Assembly (NCBI GenBank): GCA_049724395.1 | Contig: JAUGWO010000158.1 | Location: forward strand, 62,001-126,000 | DNA length: 64,000 bases | Direction of reading: 5' to 3' | Source of the DNA: Spongospora subterranea f. sp. subterranea | Taxonomy: Eukaryota > Endomyxa: Phytomyxea > Phytomyxea > Plasmodiophorida | Shown: piece after piece, positions 37,244 through 49,104 of the stretch | Layout: the number at the start of each line of letters is the position of its first letter | How positions within the stretch are numbered: position 1 is the first letter of the stretch | Notes under the pieces: model-generated | The model's input: the letters and a program-made list of their open reading frames with translations, nothing else | What the model was told of the DNA's origin: nothing | Database searches by the model: none | Position numbers and translations under genes: made by a program

Positions 37244-37330
37244 AGTACTGTCCGGGGATTGAACCCGCGGCATTACGCATGTGGAACCTACAGCGGGTTG
37301 ATTGTATAACCAATTCCGCTACAATGGCAC
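37244..37330 (-). tRNA. tRNA-like sequence with A and B boxes
   Basis: On the minus strand TAGCGGAATTGG fits the A-box consensus and GGTTCAATCC the B box, about 56 nt apart, which would allow a tRNA with a 10-13 nt intron or long variable arm. Folding by eye gives a partial T arm and a TTGTA/TACAA hairpin, but the acceptor stem pairs in only about five of seven positions and no clean anticodon loop appears. A GTA triplet preceded by T could be a Tyr anticodon. Pseudo-tRNA or SINE head are alternatives. Confidence 0.35.
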
Positions 37331-37513
37331 ATCTCGCTTATTGTTTGTAATTAGTCGCTAAATATAATACAAATTCCGTGGGATAGGTGTAGAGATTAGA
37401 ATACATTTTTGTTCATTATTGGGTCGTCAACACTCAAATTGGTGCATGATTGCCCATGCGTTGATCTTCGCTTCGAGCTGGTTTCAGAACAGGGCGAAAG
37501 TGCAAATACTATG

Positions 37514-38398
37514 TCAAAGCAGCATAAGATAACCTAATATCCATGCTATCAGCAGAACTGAATGATTTGGCGAACGAGATATAGATCCTGATGTCTCAGT
37601 GCCGACAAATTCTCCCATTAGTTCTAGATCTGATTGTTTGGTCGTGGGATGGGCAGACGATGCGTTTGATCCACGATTGGGTCCCTGTTCCTGAATCGAA
37701 TGCTTGGCTGGTACGAATTTCGGCTGATCTTTACAATTGACAGCCCGTTCCGATATGGAACAAGCGATGCCTGGATCGAGGGGAACGAATATATCGGAGA
37801 GAATTAGCTCGTTGCGATCGGTGAGCCTCAACCTGGAATAATGAACTGGACAGGAGATCGACCCTGTCACAAAGTCTCCACACCCTTTCTCGGTAATATC
37901 TGTAGGCTGATTGAGATCCCGTCCAAGTCCAGACGATTCAGGACAGAACTGATCGTAGAGCAATTGTGCCAGTTCGCTCTCAAATGTGACATTCACCGTG
38001 ATTGGTGAGAGATCAACGTCGAATGTATCGGGCGATTCAGCGGTCGATGCAATCTGTCTTAGACCCAGTTGGAATCGATTTGTGAGCATGATCGAGTCCG
38101 ATTGGCAACCGCCATTGGTATAGAGCGTCTCAGTGATCTGAAGAACGGCGATATAGTTGACATTTTGAATATGTTGATCAACTGTTAACGTTCGTGTATC
38201 GCTGACATCGATTCCCGAATAGGACATGTCAAAACACGGTGATGACCATGGGCTATCTATCGACATCTTAGAAACAACGGTTAAGGCTGTTAGATTCGAC
38301 CCAATAGCTGTAGGGATGAATACACAGGTTACAATACAGATGATGTTCCTGATACTATTATTCATCTCAAACTGTTCAACACAAAGATCCTTCCACAA
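37514..38398 (-). CDS. Secreted Cys-containing protein with hydrophobic C-terminus (possible GPI anchor)
   Basis: Single-exon minus-strand gene, up to 294 aa; translation may start at the second ATG (MNNSIRNIICIVTCVFIPTA), which makes a better signal peptide. The body has several sequons (NLT, NVT, NAS) and eight or so cysteines (QFCPESS, KGCGDFV, SCPVHY, ACSISERAVNC), consistent with an extracellular fold. The last 15 residues (SVLLIAWILGYLMLL) end without a basic tail, as in GPI-anchored precursors. I know no family with this pattern. Confidence 0.65.
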   Translation of the reverse strand: MWKDLCVEQFEMNNSIRNIICIVTCVFIPTAIGSNLTALTVVSKMSIDSPWSSPCFDMSYSGIDVSDTRTLTVDQHIQNVNYIAVLQITETLYTNGGCQSDSIMLTNRFQLGLRQIASTAESPDTFDVDLSPITVNVTFESELAQLLYDQFCPESSGLGRDLNQPTDITEKGCGDFVTGSISCPVHYSRLRLTDRNELILSDIFVPLDPGIACSISERAVNCKDQPKFVPAKHSIQEQGPNRGSNASSAHPTTKQSDLELMGEFVGTETSGSISRSPNHSVLLIAWILGYLMLL

Positions 38399-39825
38399 TG
38401 AGTGACCATCGTACGGATCCTTTGAATAGATTCATGTCGAACCGTACAAACAGGTCAAGATACTCAATGGCAATATATGACCTACTGTTGGCTCATTAGG
38501 TGACACCAACATCATTCAGGTCATCGGTCGGTGCCTTATTTTCTTTCATGACCGGCCCTGATTAATCTCAAGATGCGCATTCTAAGAGGAGAAAACCTCT
38601 TAAAAAAATCCTTCAACCCTGTTGAACTAATGTAGGGATTCGTAATAGTTCCGAGGAGGCAGCCTCGCGAAAATTTAATCGGAGGCAACCTCTTAAACTA
38701 ACTGCCGTGACGAAGCGACAAACTTCGATTTATGAAAACTCAGCTGGTTTGCGTTGAAGGGACATGACTGGGTCAATGGTTTTCCGAGAGGGAATTTCCC
38801 CTGTGTCCCAATAGGTTTGGGGTTTAGTGAGTCGGGTGATATGAATTCCATACTGCCATTGAGTCGGTGCAGACTGCTGAGCAAAGTATAGCGAAGGTCC
38901 TTATCGCAAATCTGTGTTTCTGCCCGGATGACAAGCGATCGTCAGATGGCCCCAACGTAGATACGAGTATTACAGACCTAACACGAATGTGAAAAAATGT
39001 GCATTCTGAATCATGGTCCAGACAGGGTCGGGATGTGATCCCGATGTATATCAACACGTTGAGTTGCTCATCATCATGGAAACACCATCAGAAATCAAGG
39101 CGTGTATGATGTTGGATCCTGTTCGCCCACTCTAATAAATCCCAATTGTCAGATGGCCTTTCACATTTGATACTGAAAACACAATTTTTTACGTAAGCAG
39201 CATCCAATGCCCGGGCTGCTCATCAGACACCCCTACATCGTTCCAACCTGTATCACACCCTCAATGTCAATATCTATTCCAGAACAGCAGCTGTACCAAC
39301 AACAATCATTAACGACATCATCACCGCCGGAAACAGCAATCACCAAGATCACAAAACCGGGTCAGTTCACCGATCCAAATACAGGAAGAGGAGTTATGAT
39401 AAAACCGAATCCGTTTCAGGTTCCTCCGCTATCGCCACCTCTTGTTGATCAAGCAATAGAGTCAATGGTCAATCCATATCCAGCCGATCGCCTATGAGAT
39501 AGGTCCTCAGGTCCAGCCGACACCAACCCCTCGCTTCCTTTCCGTTCAATATGATCGCCACGTTCTGCTCATAATATCAACAGATTGATCACTCGTTCCG
39601 TCTAGAGATGACATCCTTCGGTGTTTATTAATGTCCCGACCTGACTCAACAAAACCATTTTCGAATCTGTGGGGGGGGGGGGGGGGGGCGACATTTTGAG
39701 ATGGGGAACCGAAGGACCAACGCCCCGCTTTAGCCCAACTAGCGCAGCCACTGATAACAAAACCACAAAACCTGATCATTTGCTGATAATAGAAAATATC
39801 CTTTTGTACCAATATTTAACTGAAT
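38399..39825. other. Gap with weak ORFs
   Basis: 1.4 kb without a recognised gene. A plus-strand frame at 39207-39497 (96 codons, proline and glutamine rich, with an NPF triplet in KPNPFQVPP) could be a disordered small protein or an upstream exon of the four-TM gene, but no splice joins them cleanly. Short hairpins with GAGGC/GCCTC arms lie at 38655-38680. Confidence 0.35.
39671..39688 (+). repeat. G18 homopolymer
   Basis: Eighteen consecutive G on the plus strand. A run of this length can form G-quadruplexes and its length is often misassembled. Confidence 0.9.
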
Positions 39826-40591
39826 ATGGTGATATGGGTTGAACCAGATAATCCCAGACCCGAACCACAAGTCTGGGTCCAATCCATTAGACCGTTCATA
39901 TTGGCACAATTGGTTCAGTGAAATATATTGATTTGCTCACTGGAACATCATTAACTAAAGTTGGCAGGTTTGCGCCTTAGGATGGTTCATTATCGATAGT
40001 CTAGAGAACGCCATCTTCTGGTGTCTAGTCGCTATATTCACCCTGATCTCCACCAGTTCTGAATGTGTTGGGGTTCTATACCTGTTCATGGTATCTGTGG
40101 TGGAAACGATGATCGATATCCTCCTATCTCACCATCCTATCAGTGTATTGTGCTGAATGTGGTTCAGCTCTGTTCATGTGCCGCATATGCCATCGCCTTC
40201 GCCATGTTCCAGATCCACCCAAGGCAGCGGATCTGCGATAACTGTATTGTTCCAATATCGGTAGCGGTGTCGATATTACTCACAGCCAGCATCGCAACCA
40301 GTATAATATCAGGTGATTGATATTCCCCCACATTGGAACCTGAATTGGAAATTAAAACGATTTCCGGTCTGATCAGGAATATGCATATTTCGATTATGGC
40401 AGGCAATCGATAGCGAGTTCTACCATGAATCATCGTACGTTCAATTGGATCCATATGATGATGATGATGATGGGCCGATCATCATATCCGAAGCGGAACG
40501 ATTACAGGTCGCTGATCTGGTCAACCAGCGACCTGTTATCGCCGGAGGGTTCCAACCGTTCAAGGGGAAAGTGTTCAGGCTAATGGATTAG
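39826..40591 (+). CDS. Four-TM membrane protein with acidic cytosolic tail
   Basis: Exons 39826..39912, 39968..40090, 40144..40312 and 40377..40591 give 197 aa with phases matching. Hydrophobic segments are RPFILAQLVCALGWFII, IFWCLVAIFTLIST, VGVLYLFMCIVLNVVQLCSC with AYAIAFAMF, and VPISVAVSILLTASIATSII. The arrangement of N and C termini in the cytosol with four TMs resembles MARVEL-type or SCAMP-like proteins, but I cannot name the family. The tail contains a run of five Asp (DPYDDDDDGP) and ends in FQPFKGKVFRLMD. The tail's DNA includes a perfect 10-bp inverted repeat (CAGGTCGCTG...CAGCGACCTG, 40505-40535). Confidence 0.6.
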
Positions 40592-41078
40592 TGTTTGGAG
40601 CCGATAACGGTGATCATTATATTGAAATAGTGTGAGAATGAATTGACGATCAAGGTCGGGAATCAATTCCAATAAACCCAGAAATCAGTGACCAATTATT
40701 TCAAATTAGCAGAGAGTGGTTGGCGACAATAGGATCATGTTGGTGGACACAATTACGGTGGGGACATTGAGTCGTTTGGCGACTGGATTGGCAAAGAGTG
40801 CCATCAGATTGAGAACGACACGGGCACAGAATGGTTAACATGCTGATTAACAATGCCAGCCCGTTTATAATCAATTGATTAGCCCAAGAAGATAGACAGG
40901 GATTATCGAGCGGGATCGTCAATAAAAGGTGACAATCAACAAACGAAATATCTGTGATCGATGAGGGTGTTGTGTAAAGGGGATATTAACGGTCTGCGAT
41001 AGATGAAGATCTTCATGATGTAATTGCCCCTTTTATTGGCATTTCGACCATTAATTAACTAGAACCGCAGTCGATATA
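40592..41078. other. Gap without gene
   Basis: About 490 bp between the four-TM gene and the 3' end of the coiled-coil gene; only short open frames are present and nothing is recognised. Confidence 0.4.
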
Positions 41079-43743
41079 TCATGATATTTTCAGCTGGAAA
41101 ACATGTCTGTTTAGAGGGCGGCCATAGTCGCCAATAACCCCCAAAGTCGTCATGTTGGATTTGGCCAATCTGGATCGTGTCTGAATGGCTGATGGGTTCC
41201 AATGCCGATCTTGATGTTCTATTGTTCTAGAAGTAGCAGCAGATCCATAAACAGCAATTGTGCTATTGAATCCTTCTTGACTAGAACGCCACGATCGTGC
41301 CGCCTTCTTCGACCCCTCCTTTGATCGCCGTTCCAATGCTATAAACGCCATAAACTGTTTCCAATTCTGAATCGCTCTATTGCTGATCGCCTGATCATGT
41401 CCACCATGAACGATAATCTGATCCTGTTCAACATCGCATTGTACTCCACAGCTATTGCTCATGACATTGCGCCATCGCATCTCTAACTGATGATCGGCAC
41501 CGCCTGATTGATCATCGCCGGTATACTCATTGATGACGGTCGCCAAATCATCATCATCATCTCGGCCAATCCCGTAGGGAATGTCGATTCCAATATGAAT
41601 GGGTCGCCTTTGTTTAACCACGCGTCGATGATCTATTTCACGACCCATATGTAAATCGTCCGTTTCTATCGCATTTCTGATCATTTCATCGTGACTGGAC
41701 CGATATTTTCTCTCCAGATCTAGATCTTCGCTCGAATATTCATCATTTTTGTTGTAATCAGTGATGATATCGTCCTTGTAATCAACAAACTCCTTATCAA
41801 TCTTGAGCCCATCTTCATCAGGAATATGTTCCTCGTGCTGATAATCCTGGCCACGATCGTAATGTACTCCTCCAACTCTATTCTCGACCTCTTCCTGTAT
41901 TCCTGCACCTCCATTCTCGATCTCATCTTGTTCGCTTAATATCGGCAATGATTCGTCAACCACCGCAATATCAATACATTCCTGAATTATCTCATTACGA
42001 TGTTTTAACTGGTCCTCAATCGGATCAACGTTGTTGATCGTCTGTATTCCCATTCGCATAGTAGATGCCGACGTTGAACGGCGCAATTGGGGTCGAGAAG
42101 GCGCAAGATCAGGGACAGCACATCTATCGATATTTGGGATTAATGATGGATCAGTGATAAGTTCATTTGTTGATAACGCTTCTGAACCCTGATCCGACTT
42201 ATCATTAAGAAAACCAGATGGGATCTGTTCAATTGATAACGCAGCTAAATCCTGTTTGGAGTTATCGTTGAGAGGCGCCGTTGGGATCGGTTCCAGATGA
42301 TCATCAGCGTGGTTGAGTTGATCAGACCCAACTGGCGTTGGTGAGCGATGAGATTGAGGCGTATCAAACGACAGGTGATACTGTTTGGGTATCTGTGGCG
42401 TTATCATGATCGTGTCGTCACTTGCAGCCGATCTCGCCACCTTCCTTCTCACCCCATTACCCGATGGTGATGATGACGGTGATGCCCCCGAATACCCCCT
42501 GATCCTGTGCTCCTCTCTCCGTCCTCATTGCCTGTGTGGAATAGCTATTCGCCAACAGGTCCTATCATTATCATCATCATTCCATATCAGATCCCTAATC
42601 ACGTTGTCCCTTTCCCTACCTGACTCTTTTTGCATCGCTTCTTCTCGGCCATCAGCTCGATCTTCAACTGCTCAATCTGGCCGATACTACACAACCCCCA
42701 ATATCAATATAACCCTCATTCGATTCCTTTTTAGCCCTACTATTCCTTAAGCTGATCCTCATGGGCACGACTCAAAGCCGATATCTGCGATCGCATATTG
42801 ATATCGCCTTGATTGAACGCCTTCGACACCGAGCTCGACGACACCGAATTCTCCAATCGTGTCTCCAGCAATTTGATCTTGGTCATACAGTCGGCCAGCG
42901 CCATCTCCGATCGCGCCGCTTCCTCAACCTTCTCCATCTTCACCATCCGTAACTGATCTCGTATCTCTTTATTCTGCCGATGGATCCTCTCCGACACCTC
43001 AACCTGATTAGTATATTCCAATCTGGACCCCTCTAGTTCGTCCTTCAGCAATCTCACCTGGAATATTCATATTGGAGACCTTTCAACAGCAGATGAACAG
43101 ACGACCTTACTTGAAGATCGAACGTCTTCGATCGGTTCTCGAGCTTGGCCCGTGTCTCTTGCAATAATCGATTCCATTCGGCCGCTTCAACTCTGCCGTC
43201 GCCGTCGAACGATATCTGCGATCCCATGCGCTTTAGTATTGGGCGATGATCTGCCCGATAATCCTGTAATGATATCCCATGTAATTGCATATGATGAAGT
43301 ATATGGTCTTGATCTTGTTTACCCACTAACGTCTTCAACACCATTAGCTGATCGTAGAACTCCCGTCGTTGCTCGTTCAGAGTGGCGTTCCGTCGATCGA
43401 TCTGTTCTCGCATGTACTGTTCGAGGACGTCTCTCTCGGCGATCTGCTTCTCCAACTCGGTCGCATATCGTCGCGCCTGGTCCAGCTCATGGCAAACCTC
43501 CTGTATTTGTTGACGCGATTGGGTAAATTGTGCAGCGCATTGGTCCAGCGTGAGAAGACGGGATAATAAATCGCCAATCACGGTATCGACAGCCGCGACG
43601 ATGTGCACTTGGGATGTAGCACCATCGTCGATCGACGCCGATACCAGGCGGTCACGAACGCTGGCGATGTCGAGCACGTCCGTTGGTGACGACGGCCGAA
43701 ATGGGTCGGGTGATGTGGAATACGGTTGATGGTAATCAATCAT
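41079..43743 (-). CDS. Large coiled-coil protein with long disordered acidic C-terminal region
   Basis: Proposed minus-strand exons 43111..43743, 42741..43057, 42620..42686 and 41079..42512 give 816 aa. Residues about 60-340 are heptad-rich (IQEVCHELDQARRYATELEK, LEQYMREQIDRRNATLNEQ, IEQLKIELMAEKKRCKKSQ). The C-terminal half is rich in Asp, Ser and Asn and likely disordered, with a more ordered stretch (NRAIQNWKQFMAFIALERRS) near residue 720. The third intron is 107 nt, the longest in this part; an alternative acceptor at 42540 gives a frame break, so exon 4 could instead be a separate gene. Cytoskeletal or centrosomal roles are plausible but not shown. Confidence 0.55.
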
Positions 43744-44148
43744 GATCAGGAGAGGAATGGGTCAATCCAAGGGTACACAAATCACCAAGCAGGAACTGAA
43801 ACCTGGGCAGATGGAGAATATGGTGTCGGGGGGTGAAGATACGGCTAATCCGCCTGATCAGTCAAAACACAAATCGAGTTTATAAAAAATAACGAGAAAG
43901 TTGATAGATCTACTGATGGAAGTGGAAATAACGCACGGGACAAACGGGTGGTTATCATTCAAATGAACAGGAGTAATTATATTGACACGCTGTTGCCGAT
44001 TCATTGCCCGTTTTGGTTTGACGATGGTGTGTTGACCCGATTATGATGAGATAACTCGGAGTCCGTGACGGACCAGTGATATCACCCTAAAGGTGTCAGT
44101 TTATCGCCGTTGTGTAGGCCGACCATCCGTATCCCGAATCGCATCCCA

Positions 44149-44454
44149 ATGCCGAAAGTAGAAGGACCCGATCTGGAGCGGTACATGGACAAGAATGTCT
44201 CGCTGAAACTGAACGCCAATCGGCGCGTCACCGGCCTTCTACGAGGATATGATCAGTTCATGAATATTGTACTTGAGGATACGGTGGAAGAGGTGTCGGC
44301 TGAAGAGCGAAACAATATCGGGATTGTGGTGAGTTATCCTCTTTTCATATCGTATATTACATTATGGTTTATCGATTCTGATTTTTTAAAGGTGGTGCGA
44401 GGGAACAGCATCAACATGATCGAGCCACTTGAAAAGGTCGAAGGGCGTCGTTAA
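44149..44454 (+). CDS. SNRPG: Small nuclear ribonucleoprotein G (Sm-G)
   Basis: Core Sm-ring subunit of U1, U2, U4 and U5 snRNPs. Exons 44149..44328 and 44392..44454 (63-nt intron) give 80 aa. MPKVEGPDLERYMDKNVSLK is followed by LNANRRVTGLLRGYDQFMNI, the Sm1 motif, and VVVRGNSINMIEPLEKV, the Sm2 motif with the RNA-binding RGNS. Length and sequence match Sm-G rather than other Sm or LSm proteins. The frame is open 13 codons further upstream but the ATG at 44149 matches the family start. Confidence 0.96.
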   Translation: MPKVEGPDLERYMDKNVSLKLNANRRVTGLLRGYDQFMNIVLEDTVEEVSAEERNNIGIVVSYPLFISYITLWFIDSDFLKVVRGNSINMIEPLEKVEGRR

Positions 44455-44550
44455 ATTAAACCGATTTCGATTGTATCCGATTCGATAGATGCTATCCCCC
44501 CAATGGAATGATTTTATCCGATCCCTATATATAACTGAAATAGATATTGG

Positions 44551-45677
44551 TTATTCTTTATTGCAACGGATAAACTGTTGAACATTCTCGTTCCAGTAGG
44601 CGGTACTAGCGTATGATGTAATGAGGAATGTTGGCAAACGATGGTAGACGTTAAACGAAGGGCGTTTCATGGCGTCGATCAATCTGGAGTCGAGATCAAC
44701 TTCATACAAGTCATTGGATGATTCGTTCCGGTAGAAGACCCGAATCTGATCGATGGCGTAGTTCTGGTCGACATCCCAATCGGGTCGAGGGGACAACATG
44801 ACCTGAAAGACGTCTCGGAACGATGATAGCTCGTGCCAATCGCGAACCACATCGGTGGTATGGTATTCGGGATAAAGAATGAGGACTGGCCAGTGGATAT
44901 TGGAGTCGTCGTCAATATACGGGCGATAATCCAGAAGTGAATCCCCTGGCAACAATGGGCTATCGTCATCATCATCGCTTCCGTCGCCATCCTCCACCAA
45001 ACGGATCTCCCTTTCTCGGCAGGCCTGGCTAATCCTTTCATTCGCTTCTCTCTCAGCATCCGCCCGAGACTTTTTCTCCAGACGCCCCCGACGTTCTTCC
45101 ATCAGTTTCCTTTTAGCATCGTCAAACATGACGCTGATCTTGTCGTTTTTTGGCTCAATCCGTAATCCTTTGACACAATAATCCATGCAATCTTTATATC
45201 GGCCTAAGAGAAAACAGGCTCTCCCAGCACGATATATCACTTTAACACTCTTATCCTTATTCTCCAACGACTGTTTGCAATCGTGAAGTGCCTTACCAAG
45301 ATTGCCAAGCTGTAAGTGCACTTGTGCTCTATTGGCATATATCGTGGCCAGCAACGCTTTATCAGTGACCGGATATCCTAATGCATTCGTGTAGTATTGG
45401 ATCGCATCATCCCATCGCTTCCTGCCAAGACGATATGCTTCATTGCCACTTTCTTTCAGGCCGCTCGCTAGATCTGCCCATGAATATTGTTAGGCCGATA
45501 ATAGGGCATAGTATCTGCGAATGTACAACCATTGGGATCAGTCTCGTCAAGCAACGCCTGGAGCGCTTCCATAGCTGGAGACAGAGTATCTCCTTCTTGC
45601 GGAAACGAGTCCATAAACAAAGGCATACTCTGGAACTTCCGCTCCAGTTCCTCATCTTCCGGTGACAATCTTCCCAT
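44551..45677 (-). CDS. TTC4: TTC4/Cns1-like TPR co-chaperone
   Basis: Hsp90/Hsp70 co-chaperone. Minus-strand exons 45530..45677 and 44551..45467 (62-nt intron, phase 1) give 354 aa. The N-terminus LPLFMDSFP-type segment (QSMPLFMDSFPQEGDTLSP) is typical of TTC4. Three TPRs follow: LKESGNEAYRLGRKRWDDAI, YANRAQVHLQLGNLGKALHD and YRAGRACFLLGRYKDCMDY. An acidic linker (EDGDGSDDDDDSP) leads to the wheel domain: HWPVLILYPEYHTTDVVRDW, YEVDLDSRLIDAMKRPSF, VYHRLPTFLI. The TPR carboxylate-clamp Asn and Lys positions look conserved. Confidence 0.93.
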
Positions 45678-45757
45678 GAATTATTATATCCCGCGACGAT
45701 AATCTCGGGACTGAAGGACTGCATCAGTTGCGGCATCCGCCACGGACAATTAATTCA

Positions 45758-45770
45758 GGGGGGGGGGGGG
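45758..45770 (+). repeat. G13 homopolymer
   Basis: Thirteen consecutive G on the plus strand, 80 bp upstream of the TTC4 start codon. It is the second long G run in this 6-kb region. Confidence 0.9.
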
Positions 45771-46571
45771 AATAATTGTGTTCACTGGTTCGGTCAGGAT
45801 CTGCCATTCGACTTGAGTACCAACGCGAATCAGAAATCTTGAAAAGGTCCAATGGCGGTCAAGGGTCCTGCAAACGATAGAATTTGATGTGTATTTTGAT
45901 TACTATTTGGTCAATAAATTGGGATACAGTTGCTCCAGCTCCTATTCTAATTGGATGAATGCGAGTCATTAACGGCCCTTCATGTACCCGCGACGTGATT
46001 TACCCAAGGAATATTTTAGAGCAGCCAACTTTTGATCACTATGCTTTTGGTCAACGTCGCCGAGACTTCTCGACATCCCACCCGCGAAATCCGTAAAACT
46101 GCAAATACAAAAATCTGCCCTGTTTCCCCGCCGTTGTCTGTACACCCTTTGTTCGTCACGCTTGCAACGCGATGCGCTAGGGAGCAACAAGCAAAGCCGT
46201 GAGTGCGCATGGGGTGCCTGGGGACGGCTGGGCGCTGGGTAGCCGCAACCCCGTCCCCGTGCACCGTACCGTTAAGGGTCATCAGTCATCTGGCACTGAC
46301 GTGGGGCAAGTGTAGGTAACCCAGTGATCGCTGTCGTATTCTGACTGGCGACCGTCATAAACCACACTCACTCCAGAGATCCTCTTTTTTCCCCATTCGT
46401 CTAGCACCCAGTTTGGTTCCCGGTTGAGATCTCCCAAAACCGACTGAAATCAATGTTGGGACGATCGCTGAGATGTTTGACCAGGGCTAATCTGAGGTTA
46501 CTACGTTGGTTCATCCACGTTGCGATTGTTGATTTGACTCTAGGCCGGCTGGACATCCTCTCCATGCCCGA
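45771..46571. other. Gap with a possible small minus-strand gene
   Basis: On the minus strand a frame ends at 45969 with GGMSRSLGDVDQKHSDQKLA and KYSLGKSRRGYMKGR, a basic tail that looks like a genuine C-terminus. A pyrimidine-rich stretch ending in TTTGCAG (about 46090 on the complement) could be its acceptor, with an upstream exon reading SRCKRDEQRVYRQRRGN. I cannot identify it. The remaining 46290-46571 holds nothing recognised. Confidence 0.35.
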
Positions 46572-48821
46572 ATGGCGACCATTGCCGTTACTGGTTATAC
46601 TTCCTCCTTTTTCTGAATCCTTGTCTTGATTTCTAATACACTTTCACAGACCCAACTGGTGGAAACGGGGAGGGCAAAAAATTGTAAGTATTTCAAGGGC
46701 ATATTGAACTTCGATCGTAATCATCTTTTATAGTCTTGATGGCGTTCATGCGTATTTTGATAAAGCAGCGGTCTATTCTGGAGTCTCTGAAGAAAAACTG
46801 GCGATCATCAAGGCGTGTGATACTTTGCTGCAGTTCTCTTTGCCAATCAAGGTCAATTTAAATACGTTTATAGTATTGTCTGAATAATGAAAGTATGTTA
46901 TTAGCGGGATGGGAAGGTTGAGGTTGTGACGGCGTTCCGCGCTCAACATTCACGACATCGCCTTCCATGCAAAGGCGGAATTCGGTTCAGCCCACATGTA
47001 GACATGTAAGTTGTCAGTTTCTGATGATTGTCGAATTGTTAATTTGACTATAGTCACGAAACCACAGCGCTTGCTATGCTGATGACCTTCAAATGTCAGA
47101 AATTCGTCGTTCCTTATACATAGATAGTAATATTAATTTGATGGCCGTTAGGTGCTGTGGTTGATGTCCCATTCGGTGGAGCCAAGGGTGGGGTCATGAT
47201 TGATCCCAAAACACATTCAACGTAGGTGTTTGTCACACAATATTCGATTGTTTATCGCTTTTCTCGCTGACATGAATGGCTCTTGAAGTTGGATTCAAAT
47301 TTCGTATTTGCCTCATTCCTAACTTTTGTTTGAGTTAATCAAACTGGTTGTTGGCTTGTATCCCGTCTTAAAAAATGATTCTCCTTAGACACGAGCTTGA
47401 AAAGATCACGCGTGCATTTACACTAGCTTTGTGCAAAACCAACTCCATAGGACCTGCCGTTGATGTTCCTGCGCCTGACGTTGGAACCGGTCCACGTGAG
47501 ATGTCGTGGATCAAGGACACATACCAAGCTTTCAACGTACTTAACGTCAACTCGTCGGCCTGTGTCACCGGAAAACCTCTTGAACAAGGTGGCGTTCGAG
47601 GCCGAGTTGAAGCAACAGGTTATGCCACTAATCTTGTACGGTTTGTGTCGTATCAAACTCACATGCTTTATAGGACTTGGAGTATTTTTTGGTCTCAGGA
47701 ACCTGTATATGCTGCTGCGTTTTTTTTTGTATTCTCTCTTACCTGGTTTGGTCAGGTTACAGCGCAAGGAGGAAATGGAAGCCCTTGGATTAACCCCGGG
47801 TGTTGCTGGCAAGACTATTATCGTCCAAGGATATGGGAATGTCGGCCGTCATTGTGCTAAATTTTTTCATGAAGCCGGCGCTAAAGTAGTCGCCATCATC
47901 GAGCGTGATGGCTATATTCACAACCCGGAAGGAATTGACATCAAGAAGCTGAGGGAGTTCGAGGATAAGACAGGGGGTATTCTAGGGTTCACCGGTGCTG
48001 AAACTCAGCTGGGTGATAGCAAAGAGGTGCGTTGTCAATTCATTTTTGTGTCTATCTAGTTGTTAACAGCTTGCATACTGTTTAGGGTCTTTGTCTGCCA
48101 TGCGATGTTCTAATCCCAGCCGCACTGGAACGTCAAATTACCTCAAAGAATGCCTCTAAGATTCAGGCCAAGATTATCGGTGAAGCAGCTAATGGACCAA
48201 CTTCCCCTGCAGGCGAAAAGATCTGCGAAGAGCGCGGGATTGTCATTGTTCCCGATCTGTTTTTGAACTCGGGAGGTGTCGTTGTGTCCTATTTCGAGGT
48301 AATCATCGATTAATGCACCGTTGTATATCTTATCGCATTACGCGTAGTGGCTGAAAAACCTGAGCCATGTTCGCTTTGGTCGATTAAGTCGCCGATTTGA
48401 TGAACATCGCGGAACCGCTGTTACTGACGCCTTTGATGAAATCAACGGACCAGATGCCCTTTCCGATAAGCTACGAAAAAAGTAAAACTGGCGTATTGCC
48501 TCGTGTTTTCAACAATAACGCTCCCGATTAGGATCATGGCTGGAAAGCTACTGAAGCAGATTTTGCCCGCTCTGGTCTGGAAGATACCATGAGTGATGCG
48601 TTCGAAGAAATCTCAGCTACGGCCAAGACAAATGTATGCGTATTCGTGTCATATTTCATTTCCTTAAATTTAACCAATTTCTAGCGGATAAATTACCGAA
48701 CTGCTGCCATTGTCAATGCAATCAGGAAAATTGCAGGTATCAATACGCTTTCAATTGGTCAATATCGTTCTCATCTCGCAATTCAGTCGTCCAAGACCAA
48801 AGCAACCACCTGTTTTTCTGA
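46572..48821 (+). CDS. Glutamate dehydrogenase (hexameric type), with one-base frame break
   Basis: Oxidative deamination of glutamate to 2-oxoglutarate. Exons 46572..46593, 46650..46683, 46734..46851, 46905..47005, 47054..47094, 47152..47221, 47389..47618, 47674..47704, 47756..48026, 48086..48298, 48348..48481, 48532..48633, 48685..48736, 48787..48821. Motifs: [18 protein letters not shown] (substrate Lys), [44 protein letters not shown] (Rossmann), [29 protein letters not shown] and [15 protein letters not shown]. The exon ending at 48481 is one base out of phase with the next, at a run of six A; one extra A restores 484 aa. One intron is 167 nt. No mitochondrial presequence is evident. Confidence 0.9.
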
Positions 48822-49104
48822 TCTCCAGTCCCCCCTAATACACCTTTCTAACAGATTCTCATTGTCTAAAACCAACGTTCCTTTATCGTAGTTGGCGTAT
48901 TGCAATGACACCATGTCCGTTATTTATCGTGCTCACCCAACATGATCAATATTTCCTTCCTCTCCTCATCCGCCCCAAACGCTATGTCATCATCATCATA
49001 GATTAATCTGATTTTCCGGATTCTCGGTCAGGTTCCGGGTGGCTACCCGATCAAGAATCAACTCCCTTTCACCAGTTAAGGGGGAAATCCTTAGCCTCAA
49101 CGAC
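48822..49104. other. Gap between GDH and channel genes
   Basis: About 280 bp, with TCATCATCATCAT near 48990; no gene recognised. Short in-frame ATGs here (48941, 48980) could be an unrecognised first exon of the channel. Confidence 0.35.

Noticed and set aside
40505-40535. 10-bp inverted repeat inside the four-TM gene as a regulatory hairpin.
   Set aside because: It is within a conserved-looking coding frame and may be chance; kept only as a note in the gene entry.
47423-47812. 129-codon minus-strand ORF in GDH.
   Set aside because: Shadow of conserved GDH exons 7-9.
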